Shown piece after piece: positions 50,351 through 62,790 of a DNA stretch of 64,000 bases. Below the pieces are notes generated by a model. The model made no database searches and was not told where the DNA came from. It worked only from the letters and a program-made list of their open reading frames with translations. The position numbers and the translations under genes are program-made. Origin of the DNA: Gavia stellata (Eukaryota > Chordata > Aves > Gaviiformes > Gaviidae); NCBI RefSeq assembly GCF_030936135.1, contig NC_082598.1:31800687-31864686 (forward strand). Reading direction: 5' to 3'. The first letter of the stretch is position 1; every line of letters begins with the position of its first letter.

Positions 50351-50897
50351 TGAGTTCCCATTTATGCCAAAGGTTTTAGGATTATCCTTTTGTCTCTGAG
50401 GCTGGGGCAAAACCTGGCAGGGCGGTGGGAAGGGAGCGGGTGGGGAACCAAGTCCTGCACAACCTGGGAAATACTTTTGCCCCAACTACTACTTCTGGGG
50501 CCAGTTCCTGTAAGAATTAGGCAGAAGACAAGGGCAGAGCAGAGTGAGCTTGTTTGTTTAGACACACAATGTTTGCCTTTATTTCCCTCTATCTTTTCTA
50601 AGGGCCATGACGGCACTTCCTTCCTAGTTCATTTGTGTGGCTGCCTGAAAGGGATATGTCTAAATAGAGGTCAGAGGGACTGCAGGGCAGTTTGCTTGTT
50701 TGTTAAACAATATGGGAAGAAAACAGAGGCCATGAAGAATACTTCCCTCCCCTCTGTGCCCCAGGGAACATTCTTTATAAAATTTGGCAGCAGCTCTTTC
50801 AACAGAAACCAGCAAACCACTGCACGGAGTGGCTGGCCCTGGAAACTGTTTTAGCAATTTAACAAGAGAGGAAGAGGAGGCACAGGAAAGAAGCTTT

Positions 50898-50914
50898 AAA
50901 AAAAAAAAAAAAAA
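50898..50914. repeat. Poly-A run
   Basis: Seventeen consecutive A in intergenic DNA. The flanking sequence is not recognised as a retrocopy. Confidence 0.9.
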
Positions 50915-53900
50915 GAAGTTGTATAAAGCCTCATAGAAAATCTCTAAATCAGTAAGATAGAGTGTTTAAACAGTAAAAAATACGTAGCAGTTTTGAAGGA
51001 ATTAAAAAAGAAAAGCATGTCGGGCTTGCCTTTCTGCATGGTGCATTATAAACAGGAGCACAGTAAGTATCATGTCATGTCCTAGATCATGCTGCTGATC
51101 AACTTAAATGAATGCTCTCTCTCTGACAGTGACCATTGCAAGCCTGTTCAGAAAACAGTACAAGAAACTTCCTGCAGACTCTTGTGAAAAATACATCCAG
51201 AGGTAAGCCCGAGTGGCTAGTGCAGAAATTGAAGCATGAGAAAAATAACAGGAACTTCTGTAAATATATTTGTCTCCAAGCTCTGCAGAAAACCCACCTC
51301 TGAAGACTAGTAGTGATTTCCAAATTTTAATGATATACTGAAAATAATTATTTCCGTAACAGAGCTGATGGTGCCAGAAATCAGCTTGTTTTGCCTTCTT
51401 TCCTCAACCAACCTGGTGCAATTTTGAATCAGTGCTTCTGGGCTCTGTTTCTAGCAGTAAGCTGGGGATATGGTTCTATCCAAGCCTAAAACTTTAAACA
51501 TTTAAAACTCCCCAAGCTCTGCCAGCTGCTTAGGTTTTTATCAAATACATGCCTAACAGTCTGTTAGCCATGACTGGCCTGCTAAAACCTCTGTGCTCCT
51601 CAGCGGCGGGGCCTCTGAACTCCATCACCGCTCTTGACGGGTCATTCATTCCCTCATCGATCTTGCCTTTTCCAGTAGGATGCTTCGGGCATAGCCTTTC
51701 CTCCTTCCCCAGTCCAATAAGTCTGATGAATTGAACCTAGTTCGATAACTATTCTGCCTGATCTCGTTTGCAACTAATGCCACAAGGCAAGTGATTTACC
51801 TAGAAGGTTCTATGCTATTTTTATACACAAGCATTTATTCTTGCTGTAGGCTGGAAACGGGAAGAAAACAAATGTGAATGTATTTTTTTTTTTTTAGACT
51901 ATGGTTCAGGCATTAGCTAGAAAATCTCTACTTTTCTTCTTGTTCAAGGTCATTCTTAAAAGGCCTCCAAACACAATTTAATGTGTTTTCAGAGGCCTCC
52001 AAAGCCAAATCAGGGAGCTTGCAGACCAAGCGCTGTGAGTGTTAGTGCTGCTGAGCGCACCGTTATGGTCCTGGAATTCACAAGTAGTTACGACCCCTTC
52101 TAAATGTGGTTTGTTTCCACTTTGGTTGAATACTTTCCCTGCGTTATTAGGAATATGCATTTCTATGCTGCATGAACCATTTTATCCGATGAGGAGCATG
52201 GCACAGAGATGGGATGCCCTGGGGGGAAGAGAATCACTGTTAGTTCTCACTGCATAAGACTGAGCATTCTCTGATTTCATCTGCTTCTCCCCTCACTGGG
52301 AGACGGATGCCTCACTGTTGCTGAGGATTTACAGGAGGCAGCACCAGAATTTTGCAGTTTCAGTATTCTTTATGTGCTTCTCCCAGTCTTACGTAATGGA
52401 GTATAGTGCCTATGTAGAGGGAGGGCAGGTGCTGTTTTCCGGACACAGTACCTTAATGGACTTCCCTTTCTTTTTAAGAAGGTCTAGCAAGGCTTTCAAA
52501 GTTGCTTTTCTATGCATCACAAAGCAATTTTCGTAGTTTTCTGCTGGAGAATGAAATTGTTCATGGGTAGTAAAGTTTTGCCATTTTCTTGCTTTTACTT
52601 GAGTTCTGATTTTAATGTAGTTCTAGCTTTGTGGGCATGTCACTGAGGTGGGATATTCAAAACCATTTTGGATTATTACTTGTATTATCATTACTGAATG
52701 CTTTATTACTTCTTGTATGCTTTAGAAGCCCTAGTTGATAAACGAAGTAGGTGACAAAGACTTCAATAAGAATTGTTATTGTGTGGGCAGTGGTAGTAAG
52801 GACTGTACATTTTAGAAATGTTAAGGGCAAAGATTGCAAAATTCCCTAAACCTTTTCTAAGTTCCAACAAAACAAATGCATTCCTATAGGTCAGTCAAAA
52901 ACCCCATGTGTGCTCTTCAGACATTCTGTTGTGCTGCTGTGTTGCTGGCAGGTATTTAGAGAAATGAGAAGAGTATAGACTGCTGGAGACTAAATGATTG
53001 AGTTAAAACAAATATTTTGGTATCTTTGCTTTCCTTTTCAAATGTTTAAATGGACTACTTACTTAAAATATGTTCTGTTGTACAACTTTCCCCAGTGGTA
53101 GGTGTAAAAAAGTGGCCTATAGGAACTTTGCTAACCATACCCTCAGTGTTTCTGTAAACTTGAATTACAGCCTAACTGAAGATTACGTGTTTAACCAGCT
53201 CACAACAGTGCCTTGACAGAAATTTATTTTCTTTTAACTGTTTTTGAAACAAAGGAGAAATTCTTAGCAGCTGACCTGTTTGTTTTGAATATATAGTGCA
53301 GACTTGCTGTGTCACTAAACGTGTAGGAAGTGTTTGGCCAACTGGGCCCTCTTCCTTTTAGAAGAATCCTTCCTCTGTTACCCACACCTTGCACACCGTC
53401 TTAGTCTGGGCTGCGTTATGAACATGATCTACCGCTACTAGCTGGCTTATTTAAAAAAACAACAGTTCTCTGAAGTGACACTCAAGTGATTTGAGGCCAC
53501 CCTTTCTTGAAATTCCCATTTCATTTGCTAGCTGTCTTCCAACTTCTCTAATAAATGAGGCACAAGGCCCCTCAAACCAGAGCCATCTCGGCTATACCAT
53601 CCTGTCTTTGTGCTTATAGCAGGCTTATCATATAATGGAAAACGCTATTTAATTTCGCTCCCTGGAACACATACATAACTGCACTGGCACTTCTAACATT
53701 CTACCTTTTGAATATTTGATTTTTGGAATAGTAATATTCTTTCATTCACTGAGAATTCTGTTCCTAAGGGCCTTTTCCATTTTTAGTGTTACAAAGCCTT
53801 AAGAAATGTCTGCGTGGGTCAGGAGCAACTGTGATGTTCAGACCCACCACATCACCCTTTTACTACTTGAGCTAATGAAGTGGCTAGTAGAAGACTGGTA

Positions 53901-56900
53901 CCTGGAGAAGCATACACAACACACTTGCTGTAGGGCTTTTACTTCTCCTTCTAGTAACAAAAAAAACCAGGAGCCTATGGAACAATGGATTTGATTCCTG
54001 CTGTGATAGGGAAATCATGCTTATTGGTTATAGATCTTTCTGGGTTTTGAGTAAATGTTAGGAAAGCAAAAGACTCTCTCAGTTGTCTGGTAACCTCCCC
54101 ATACTGATCTTCATGCCCTTGGCCCATAGTGGGGAGGCACTGCATCTTCTTATTTCAATGAATGTCCACTTCTATAAAAGATAAACAAACTGAACTCCAC
54201 AACTGTCAGTGTAATTCTTAGAGAAAGACTTGCTCATTAGCAACTTCCAAAATAAATGAGTTACTTAGTTGTAACTTTAGTTTTTACACCATATTGTTTC
54301 TTACTCAGCAAGGCAGCGCTACCTGACACAGGTGAAAAGTGGTGGTCTGTAAGTCCTGTAATCATGTCAAATAATGAAGAGAGGACCTTTTTTAGGTCTT
54401 CATGATGCTTTATGGAAGCTAGTGCAGGAGTGATTCCAGGGTTTGAGCCTGCGCAGTTTTAAATGACTTACGCTTTTGCTGCTTCTCAGGGAGAGATTGT
54501 CCCACAGCCTCAAAGACCTCTTGCTGTGTGGAAAATGTCTTTTCCTTTCCTTCTGCCTCAGATTTTCCATTAACAAATTTTTATCCCAGCTTGTACACCC
54601 ACTCAGCTAGTTTGAACTCTTCTTCTGTGTTTTTATGACCTTCCGGTGCTAGTAGACATTTATTACATCCCTCTTGTCTAGCGGCCAGATTATGTGTATT
54701 GAATCTTTCTGTATAAATGTACCCCTTCAGTGCCTTAATCTCTTTTGATGGAATTTTTTTCTTCTTTGAATTCTTTCCCACCCTTCACTGCTCTTTACTC
54801 TCCCTGGACTCAGCTTGGAAGTTCATTTCTTGCGAGCATTCTGGATGCCTCAGGCAACACAGGAAAATATAGTAGGATGGTGCAGAGGGGAGGGGAAAGT
54901 GAGGAAGCCTCAAGTGTCTGGGATAGTGCTCAATGCAAAAGGAGCATGGATGCAAACGTTGCATATTAGCATCAGTAATAAGAACAGTACTTCACCTTCA
55001 CCTCCGGTGCTATGCTAGTCGTCATTTTAGACACTGAGACCTTTCAGGTATCAGCTATATCAGAAATATATCAGAAATAAAATAGCTCTGGGTTGACAGA
55101 TGAGAAATAGTTGAAAGTAATTTTTCAGAAATGTTTAATATTTCCTTGTATAATGAATGCAGTCAATGGCTGTATTGACTAGTTATGGTATAACATCGGC
55201 AAAGGAATTAGCATTTTACCTTTGTAAATTTAATGCATTGCTCTATTAAAACAGCATCTTGATTTCATTCCTTAAAATTTTAGGACACTGCTTCCAGCAC
55301 TTAGCAGAAGATCTGTGTATAACATTTGATTTTCCTATGTCTTAAGTGGAAATACCTACCTTTTATTATGTAGCCCAAGTCACGGATACCGTTTTCATAG
55401 CAACTTTCTCCTGGCACAGACTACGGTAGATATATACTAGGTCCTGCTCTTTTCAAGGTCTTGTACCAGACTGCAGAGGTACTGTTTTGCATCGTTTCAG
55501 TCTCACTTTCCCAGACTGTCCATGGGTGTTAGTGACATTGCCTTCTGGCCTTTAAGATGAAGGCCACTGATTATTTACAGTTTCATAAATAGCTAATTGT
55601 GGAGTGCATTATTTGAGGAATGGCAGTAAAATGTGACTTTTTCCATTTGAATTTGTTAGAAAGCAGTACTGAAATTCAGCATTACCGAAGCACACAGCAG
55701 GCTGGACCCGTCGTGCACCAGGGATGCCATGTAGGCAGTTAGCCATACCAGCACCCTGCCAGAATTGAATGGGGCACCAGCCTGCACTCCCTCTGTGGCA
55801 ACCACTGCTTAAAGCAAAAGAGTGTCCGAGCAAGAGCCAGTGCTGCCATGAGTGACACCTGACAAGAAACACAGACATGGAAACTTGAATTCTATTGCCC
55901 AGCTACAACATGGACACCTGCAAATGAAGATGCCAAGAAAACAAACATTCAGGAGCTTGAGGGTATTTAGAAGAGTCAAAATTAATGCAAGTTTTAGAAA
56001 TATTTAGGGAAATGCTGATTTGAAAGTAACTTAAATGCACTTTAAACAAAATGCAGAGTAAATCCTTGAAGGACCTGAGGAGTCTGTTGGGCATTAGTGT
56101 GCTTAAAAATATAAACAAAACCATCATTACAGATAAAAATAAATTAGCTCTAACTCTGCTTGTTCCAAGGGCCCCAAACTGTGAACAAACCTGTTGGGTT
56201 TTTTTAAAATTGTGCAGGTGTTTTATTTTTAGTATTGACTTGGGAAGAAAAAAGATCCTATTAAGAGTCAAACAAAGGACAGTCCCTTATCAGAAAGGTT
56301 CTCTAAAAGACTCTTTGGTGTGTGAGAATTAGTACCACGACAGCAAGAGGTTTGCTTTTGCCAGACTGAGAAGCAGCATTCCTCACTGCTCCCTGGGGAC
56401 CATAGTGGGAAGCGATAGTGATCAAGACTTTGGGATGCTCAGGCAGAGAAAGAATACGATGATGTTGGTAACTGAAAGGCAGCAGGCCTCCTTCCAGCTA
56501 CTCTGTCAGACAAGCCTCACAAATCAAAATTCTCTTTCAGATGCCCAAATTATATTTCTGTTGGCTAAGACTTTAAAAACTTTTAAAAGTTGCTTGAATT
56601 AACAGCTGTCTTTGGCTTCGTTCTTCACCTTAGTCAGTTGTTTGTTTATCCTCCTGGCCTTCTCTTTGGCTTCGTTTCACTGCTGCATGTGCTTTAATTT
56701 TCTCCAATTACTTTCACACTAGCATTTTTTAAAGCGAACCTATGACTCCACAACTCATCATGCCCTCGTTCTCCCCATAGAAAATAGGAAAGCGGTGAAT
56801 TATTTTTCAGCATTGCATAGAGCTGCCTATCAAGTAGGAGTTTGCTTTGCTCCCTGTTAAATTCAAGAGCACCTTTCCACAAGACAGCAGCAAAACAGAG

Positions 56901-57167
56901 GTTTCTTCTTACTTTTAAATGTGTGAAGCTATTGGCTGGGGAGTATTTCTGTCCAGCTGTCTGACATCATGAAGGCTTGTCTTCCAAAAGTTTTGAACTT
57001 GCTTTGGTACCTGCCTTTAAAAATGCTAAAAATACTGGCCCGGGAGAGGGCAGGGGTGGCTACGCAGTTGGTAGCAGTATGTAAAGAACTGGTGGTAAGA
57101 AAAATGCCTCTGCCTCTGGGCATGAGAGCGGAAGGAAGAATGCAGAATAAAATAAAAATCATTATGC

Positions 57168-59012
57168 TTCTCCAATTTTAAACATTTAATAGTGCACTTA
57201 TTGAGTATATTCTGTACAGACATCTATAGCAAGTTAAACATTTTCCTTTCTCTCATGTAGATCATAGTCATGTAAAGCACATTTACAATAGAAAACATAC
57301 TTGAGGTACAAAAACCCAAAAAGAATATCTGAGGTATAAATACAGGTATATTTTAAATAATCTTTCTCATGCTTTATCTATGTTTGACAGTACACTGTGG
57401 GCAAGTATACATGTTTACAATAGAATGGTATGTACAACATACAATTTTACAAATTCAAAAGTGTTTGATGTAGAAGAATATACAAGGTTTTCCTACTCAT
57501 GAGGACCATTGTTACTGGAAGTACTACATTATTTGCCATAATAAAAAAAAAAATCTTCATCAAAAAGCTTAAAATAATACTGACAATGGTAACAAAGTCT
57601 CAGTCAAAATTCCATCTTGCAACTCATTCATACCCTAGCCACAAACTACATTTATCACTTAATACTGCACCTTGAAAGCAAATCTTTACCTTTACAGTAA
57701 AACCCACAGAAAGACACCTTTCCAGAGGACCTCAAGACTTCCTACAGTTCATACAAGTTGATTCTCAAGGAAGGAGGAATATCCCAAAGGATTTAAAACC
57801 CAACAAAACCCAAGACAAAACCCCACCTTCCTCTCTGCCCCCAAATATAACCCTCCAAATTGCTCACATCCAGATTCTGTTTGTGTTAACGTGCAGCTTT
57901 TAGGAAAACGGGCAAAGGAGGGAGTGAAAGGGAGAGAGTTTGTGCGACTCTTCCTAACCACCTCACCCCACCTGCTACTGCAGGAGTCCTGCCACCTCCC
58001 GGCACCGCAACTCCAGTGTTGACTTTTTCCTTTTGAGCCGTTAAAATACAGTAAAATATATAAAAGCTCATTAAAACACTTAGAGTTAATGCAGGTAGGA
58101 GTGAAAGCAACAAACATTTTTTGGCAAATTAACAATTGACATTACTGGCTCTCTTCACCATTGCATAGTCATTTCATTTCTAAGCTGCTCTGTTGCTCAA
58201 AAGTATATTTACTTAAAATTGCTATAGAATTGCTAATCACTCCTAAAAGATCATCTGGATAAGGAGTGGACAGTAATCGGAGCAAGCCTCTTGTAGCATC
58301 TGCTTAGGGTTTTTAACAAGGTTAGTGCTGAGGAAAATGCAGAACTGGCACATGGGAAGGATGGCTACTCCTGGTCCACAGGGGAGTCCCATTCTAGGTT
58401 GAACTGTATCCAGCATACTAAAATCCATTCTGGTTGCCTATCAGTGTACCAGACACATTTCAAGTTCGACTTCTTCTATCCTTTCAACCATTAACACACT
58501 CATTCACACTTTAATCTCTGTGCAAACCTTTCTTTGCTTATCTCAGTGAGAACACATTGAAGAGTACCAACTATTCCAGTGGATACACCAGTCCCTCAAC
58601 GCGCTACAAATAAAATGATATGGGTATGTACATAAAGCTAAGTATTTCACATGGGAATGATGAGCCTTCACCATATTTCATAATATATTTTGCATTTAAA
58701 GAATTTTGCTTCTCAGAAGCAATTCAAACCATCTAACAGTACAATACTTTTTTTTCTTTTTTTTGCACAGTCCTCCTATGTATTCCAGTCGAGGCCTACA
58801 CTATAGACCTTACACAGACAGGAAGCAGCTTTAAAGTGTATGGTATGGCCACAGTCCTATAGTAATGCTCACAGTCAAGTTCTCATGCTGTCATCCCTTC
58901 ATGACATGACTTGCAGATGGTACACTAGTCCCATCTGCAGCGGACGAACCTCAGTTTTGGGTAATGTCTACGTTGCTGAGGTGTGGAGCGCATGGCTGTT
59001 CCTCTTCAGTAG
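57168..59012 (-). other. DLC1 3' UTR
   Basis: The DLC1 stop codon (complement of 59013-59015) is followed on the - strand by about 1.8 kb of AT-rich sequence with no splice acceptor or coding potential. It ends near an ATTAAA signal at 57185-57190, so cleavage is probably near 57165-57175. Upstream of the signal the - strand shows AU-rich blocks typical of a terminal 3' UTR. The exact end is inferred, and a pyrimidine-rich run lies at 58748-58764. Confidence 0.65.
57185..57190 (-). terminator. Probable DLC1 polyadenylation signal (ATTAAA)
   Basis: On the - strand the sequence reads GTGCACT-free context then ATTAAA followed by TGTTTAAAATTGG. It is the common variant of the canonical hexamer and lies about 1.8 kb after the stop codon. 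No better canonical signal is evident nearby. Confidence 0.5.
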
Positions 59013-59133
59013 TCACCTGGATTTTACTTCCTTGCTCTCAAGACTCTGATGACTGAAAGAGTCTCGTATCTTAACGACTTCAGAAGCACACAAGTGTCCA
59101 AAAGACTTGGTGTACCACTCTGGCATGTGGCCC
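59013..59133 (-). CDS. DLC1: DLC1 terminal coding exon
   Basis: After the acceptor CCATCAG the exon completes Arg and reads GHMPEWYTKSFGHLCASEVV, KIRDSFSHQS, LESKEVKSR and TGA. This is the last START helix and a short polar tail. The stop codon is the complement of 59013-59015, and the exon continues as 3' UTR. Confidence 0.95.
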
Positions 59134-62100
59134 CTGATGGGTGGAGAAAAAGTAATGATGAAGTAGGTACCAGTAACTTTGCATGCATTTTCTTAGTCAG
59201 AATCAAATACATACTTAGACGGTTAAATGCCCGACTAGGAAACCTCCTTATTACTGCTTATCGCTCAGCGCAGCCTTACTAATATATAGTCTTGCTCAAA
59301 ACCAAGTTTGCCGCAGTGAGGAAAAGTTACGAGAAGTTTTGTGAGAACTTGGTCCTCTTTACTAACTTACTATTAAAATTAACATGTCCTTGCATCCAAA
59401 TACATCTGTCAGACAAAGGCGTGGGATTATATACTAACAACTATGGTGGAGCACATACTGGAGGCTTCTAATGCAACAAACCACACCTGCTGTTAGATGT
59501 GCACTGAAGCCAATTTTCTGTGACATCTCAGAGACCTGTGTGCATGCCTTTGAGAATTATGTACTTCTGGTCAAGCTAAATCCTGGTGAACCGTCTAAAT
59601 TTTGCACTGAGTACACAGAAGCTATCAAGAAAATTTACCACCACAGAAGGAGAAAGTGGAAATTCATACCTTAAATCAATTCTGCACATGTAGGTGAGTT
59701 TAGATTTTCCTGACCCGCAGGGCTCAATCAGATACCTAGACAGAAGCACATTGACTCTAACACCTGCCACTGGAGCACGGTCATGGTCCACTGAGGTTGC
59801 CAGAAGCACGCAAGCTCCTTTAGGGAAGTTTGTCCTCCATGTTCTAAGAAAAAAGAAGAAAAAAAGTCTTATCTTTGACAAACAGTAATTCAAACATCTA
59901 ATAAGCCTTCAAATTATGCACAAATAGATATTTACCTATAGAACTTACGTTATACAGAAATTGTGGGTAAGGTTGCAATATATGTAGGAAATAAACACCA
60001 TCGCATATAGAAGTCTTACCTTAAGACTACGAAGTCCCTGGCTGGGTGAGGTGCCATGCTGTTCTGGACATACTGGTATATATCTGTCTGGCTATCCAAA
60101 GGTTCGATTACTTTTGAATCTATAAGATCTTCATCCCAAAGATGCTGCTCTTTAAGTAAACGATTTAAAACGTCCTCTGGCATAGCTGGGATTTCAATGG
60201 TAGTTTTCCATAACCGGAGTGGGGGACCTTCGCATACCTGGGGAAAATCAGCACAGAGTCCTCAGTTTTACTCTTCTTTACACTTTCTTTTCTATTTTAG
60301 TGTTGGCTAAATACAGCAAATTAAATACACACACACATATGTATATGTTGTACTAAGCTCGTCATAAGCTCAGACTAGTTGCTTTCCTCACAGCCAAAGG
60401 CATCTGCATGCCGACTTCCAAATTATTTTTAAGTTACAGTTATCTTCTCCAATATGGGCCACTATTAAATCGTGATGCCACAGAAAAATATCCTAATTTT
60501 CCAAGTTTATTTTTTAAATATCTTAAATCTAATTGAAACACTTCTCCCTGTGCTAGCTCTGAGCTGTAAAAGATTAGAGCTGAGAAACTCCTCTCCTACT
60601 GCCTGCATAGTGACAGTGCTTGGAGGCTTCACTCAGCCTGTTAAGGCTTTGCACATGTGAGCGAAGGCATGTAAATGCAATACAGCGAACATTCCTGGGC
60701 AGGATAAACAGAAGAACACAAATCAGTGCATGTTAGCTAACTACTGCTGAAAGACATGTTGTTTTTAGACAGTGTGCAACTATGTCAAAAGCTTAAGGGT
60801 TTTCTTCTTAAATTTATCTGCAAAGTAAAGATGTGCACTGAACCTTCTGTAATATCCTATGTCAAAAGCCTGCTTATATTAGAGAAGATGAGCTAAGAAC
60901 TAGAGCTGTGGAGTGGGTGACAGGGTTCATACCTTCTTGTAGGCCAGCTCTGCTTGTTCTGAGGTGGAGCAGCTGACCCAGCCTTTAAACTTCTCCTTCA
61001 TCTCTTTGAGCAAGTCATCCACGCAGTCCTGGAGGTAGCAGTGGTAGTCGGAGGGCTCGGTGGTGCTGCTGCCGCCCCGGAGCTCCTCCAGGCTGAGGGG
61101 ACGCAGGTCCTGCTCCGTGTACGAGTTCCGGCCCCTGCTCATTTCTTCAGGTATCTGAGGGGTGACAAGGGTGAAATCATCCTCCTGCAGCTCCCTCCCC
61201 AAATCACAGAGTTAGTCTAGCAGCCTGATAGCCACAGAAAGATGGGTACACTGGTTTTGTAAGTGGTGGGGCGCGTATGTGTCAGGTCAAGCACTCAATG
61301 TGAAGAAATGCCAAAATTAAGTATGTGACACTGATTTAACTCAAATTAGTCTCTCATTTATGGGGTGTCTTATTTTTTTCTGTGGAGTATCCCTCTTTGC
61401 TACACAACTCAGATCCATTCCCACAGCAGTTTATCCTGCAGACTGAAGGAAGGAGGGATCAGTTGTCAGCCGCAAGAAAAGAGACAGGCATGTCTTCAGT
61501 TGAGGGCTCTGAAAAGATTTGATGACAGTGAGGGAAACCAGGACTCAAGACTTGTCTGGTTCTCCAGCCCGGGCCCTAGAGGGAGCATGCTTTAGTTCCT
61601 ACAGACCCTTCAACCTACGGTTTGACAGTGTCACGTTCCAGGACGCTTTTGTGGCCTAGTCTTGCTAACTCTTGGGAATTTAAGTATAAAACAAGCACTG
61701 AAATTCCTGGAAAAAGCTTCTTGCTTTTTAATTAGAGCTGAAGTTCACAGACCCTGATGGCTGCACAATAAAAGCTTGAAAACATACTTCAAATGCAGCT
61801 TGGATGTAACAAAAATGTCCCAAACCCCACAACTGCCTCATGACTTTTGAGCGCCAGTGCCAACAAAACAACTCTTTTCTTCTGGCACCGCTTCTAATTC
61901 ATGTATGCACCCAGATCAGGATGCAAAGTTTTTAAAAAAGCTGTTTATCATGTATTAAACGTTTTTACAATAAAGAAACATTCCTAGCTTTCCATTACAC
62001 AGCAGATGTATTAGCCATGTTGGCCAATATTCCACCCATCGGTTTTGCAAATAGGTGTTTTACCTGAAAGAGCTTCTTGCATTCAGCGATCATATGAGCT

Positions 62101-62790
62101 AGCCCTTGGGTTGCAGCCAGATTTTCATTTAGGTCTTTCTGATCGGGTTTTCCCAGGCTTGGTTTTCTTTGCATCACCCTTCACAGGGGATAAAAGCACA
62201 CACACACATCCAGTTATTTAATGCAGAGCAAGAGAGATGCTTGGTAAGAAAACAGTACGGTTCCCAATTCTGCTGGTGAGTTAGAGCAGTGCTGCCTGGG
62301 ACCAAATCTTGGCATGGTGTTACCGTCTTCTCTTGCTACTCTCTCTAAACTTTTTCTTTGGAATCCACACTGTTTCTTCCTTCTTAAGAATTTGCTTGTA
62401 TTTGAACAAATCTCTAACAAAAGGTAGGATCCCATAACTGCTCTACACCCGTTGCCCTCTGAGGTGTCCGAGGTGATCACAACTGGTAGGGTCAGTGCTA
62501 GACTGTGCCTGTAGCACATCACCGCTAGCGGTGCTACGGCACCAGCAGCAATGAGCCCTGCTCCCCAGAGACGTACCTTGGGGAAGAATTCTCTCTTTTG
62601 AGCGTGTTTAAGTGGAAGAGGGAAGGTGCTAAGCAGACGGCCAGGTTTGTTGGTGTCATCTGGTTTTCCTTCACTGCAGCTGTGACATCACTCAGGAAAT
62701 AGAGAAGAATCTGGAGGACCTCCCTGTTCTCATCGGGTAAAAGCATAATGGCAGCCTTGATAGCCTGGAGACGCTGATCCTTTGGCACAT
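59013..62790 (-). CDS. DLC1: DLC1, Rho GTPase-activating protein (3' part: RhoGAP C-terminus and START domain)
   Basis: Six exons join in phase on the - strand: 62790-62577, 62178-62064, 61154-60933, 60237-60020, 59843-59670 and 59133-59013. They encode the last 354 residues. DLC1 (STARD12) stimulates GTP hydrolysis on RhoA-family GTPases at focal adhesions and is a tumour suppressor. Visible here are the C-terminal half of RhoGAP (LPDENREVLQ, FLSDVTAAVKENQMTPTNLA, LAPSLF), the linker RKPSLGKPDQKDLNENLAAT, then a complete START lipid-binding domain from about DYHCYLQDCVDDL to the end (KFKGWVSCSTSEQ, LLKEQHLWDEDLID, QYVQNSMAPHPARDF, SVDHDRAPVAGVRVN, SRYLIEPCG, SKLTYMCRIDLRG, MPEWYTKSFGHLC). 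The protein ends SKEVKSR. The SAM domain, serine-rich region and RhoGAP arginine finger are encoded beyond the window. STARD13 and STARD8 are paralogues; close agreement with DLC1 and its TRMT9B neighbour favour DLC1. Confidence 0.96.
59134..59669 (-). other. DLC1 last intron
   Basis: A 536-base intron ending CACCCATCAG before the terminal exon. No other feature is seen. Confidence 0.9.
59670..59843 (-). CDS. DLC1: DLC1 exon encoding START domain C-terminal strands
   Basis: The 174-base exon runs from TTTTCTTAG to TTAAG|GTATGA. It completes Arg and reads TWRTNFPKGACVLLATSVDH, DRAPVAGVRVNVLLSRYLIE, PCGSGKSKLT and YMCRIDL (57 codons) plus two bases of Arg. Confidence 0.96.
59844..60019 (-). 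other. DLC1 intron
   Basis: A short 176-base intron with a purine-rich + strand stretch, which on the - strand is the pyrimidine tract before the next acceptor. Confidence 0.9.
60020..60237 (-). CDS. DLC1: DLC1 exon encoding START domain middle
   Basis: The exon runs from TCCCCAG to TTAAG|GTAAGA and encodes 72 codons plus two bases of Arg: VCEGPPLRLWKTTIEIPAMP, LNRLLKEQHLWDEDLID, KVIEPLDSQTDIYQYVQNSM and APHPARDFVVL. These are the beta-strands and helix lining the lipid cavity of START. Confidence 0.96.
60238..60932 (-). other. DLC1 intron
   Basis: A 695-base phase-0 intron. It contains a CA/TA microsatellite at about 60326-60347 and no recognised exon. Confidence 0.9.
60933..61154 (-). CDS. 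DLC1: DLC1 exon encoding the START domain N-terminus
   Basis: Exactly 74 codons between CCCTCAG and AAGAAG|GTATGA, reading IPEEMSRGRNSYTEQDLRPL through SEQAELAYKK. The first third (LSLEELRGGSSTTEPSD) is lineage-variable and locally GC-rich, while FLQDC-type YLQDCVDDLLKEMKEKFKGW and STSEQAEL match START helix 1 of DLC-family proteins. The exon is bounded by phase-0 introns on both sides. Confidence 0.94.
61155..62063 (-). other. DLC1 intron
   Basis: A 909-base phase-0 intron. Nothing beyond ordinary intronic sequence is seen. Confidence 0.9.
62064..62178 (-). CDS. DLC1: DLC1 exon encoding the RhoGAP-START linker
   Basis: The 115-base exon runs from the acceptor CTGTGAAG to CAG|GTAAAA. It completes Arg and reads VMQRKPSLGKPDQKDLNENL through MIAECKKLFQ (38 codons). 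This is the end of the GAP region and the start of the linker, highly conserved with mammalian DLC1 as I recall it. Confidence 0.95.
62179..62576 (-). other. DLC1 intron
   Basis: A 398-base GT-AG intron between the RhoGAP exon and the linker exon. It contains a short CA tract near 62198-62210 and no further exon. Confidence 0.9.
62577..62790 (-). CDS. DLC1: DLC1 exon encoding RhoGAP C-terminal half
   Basis: The exon starts after the acceptor TTATGCAG (high end, 62790) and ends at CCAAG|GTACGT (62577/62576). It completes a tyrosine codon, then reads VPKDQRLQAIKAAIM through NTLKRENSSP plus two bases of Arg. It contains the RhoGAP helix with QMTPTNLAVCLAPSLF, which packs against the GTPase switch regions. 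It encodes 70 full codons. Confidence 0.95.

Larger units (their letters stand above)
44951..57164. other. Intergenic region between TRMT9B and DLC1, second part
   Basis: No recognisable gene. It contains MIR-like relics near 50.0-50.35 kb, an A run at 50898-50914, a T run at 51883-51895, an 18-bp palindrome at 49227-49244, and MEF2-like AT-rich motifs at 46816-46824 and 46932-46940. Stretches such as 46380-46560 and 49150-49450 look like candidates for conserved non-coding DNA, but that is only an impression from motif content. Confidence 0.55.

Noticed and set aside
54581-54781. Lys-rich 66-codon - strand frame
   Set aside because: Low-complexity start, no known family, and no splice or regulatory support.
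60101-60130. GGTTCGATTA resembling a tRNA B-box
   Set aside because: It lies inside a DLC1 coding exon and there is no A-box or cloverleaf around it.
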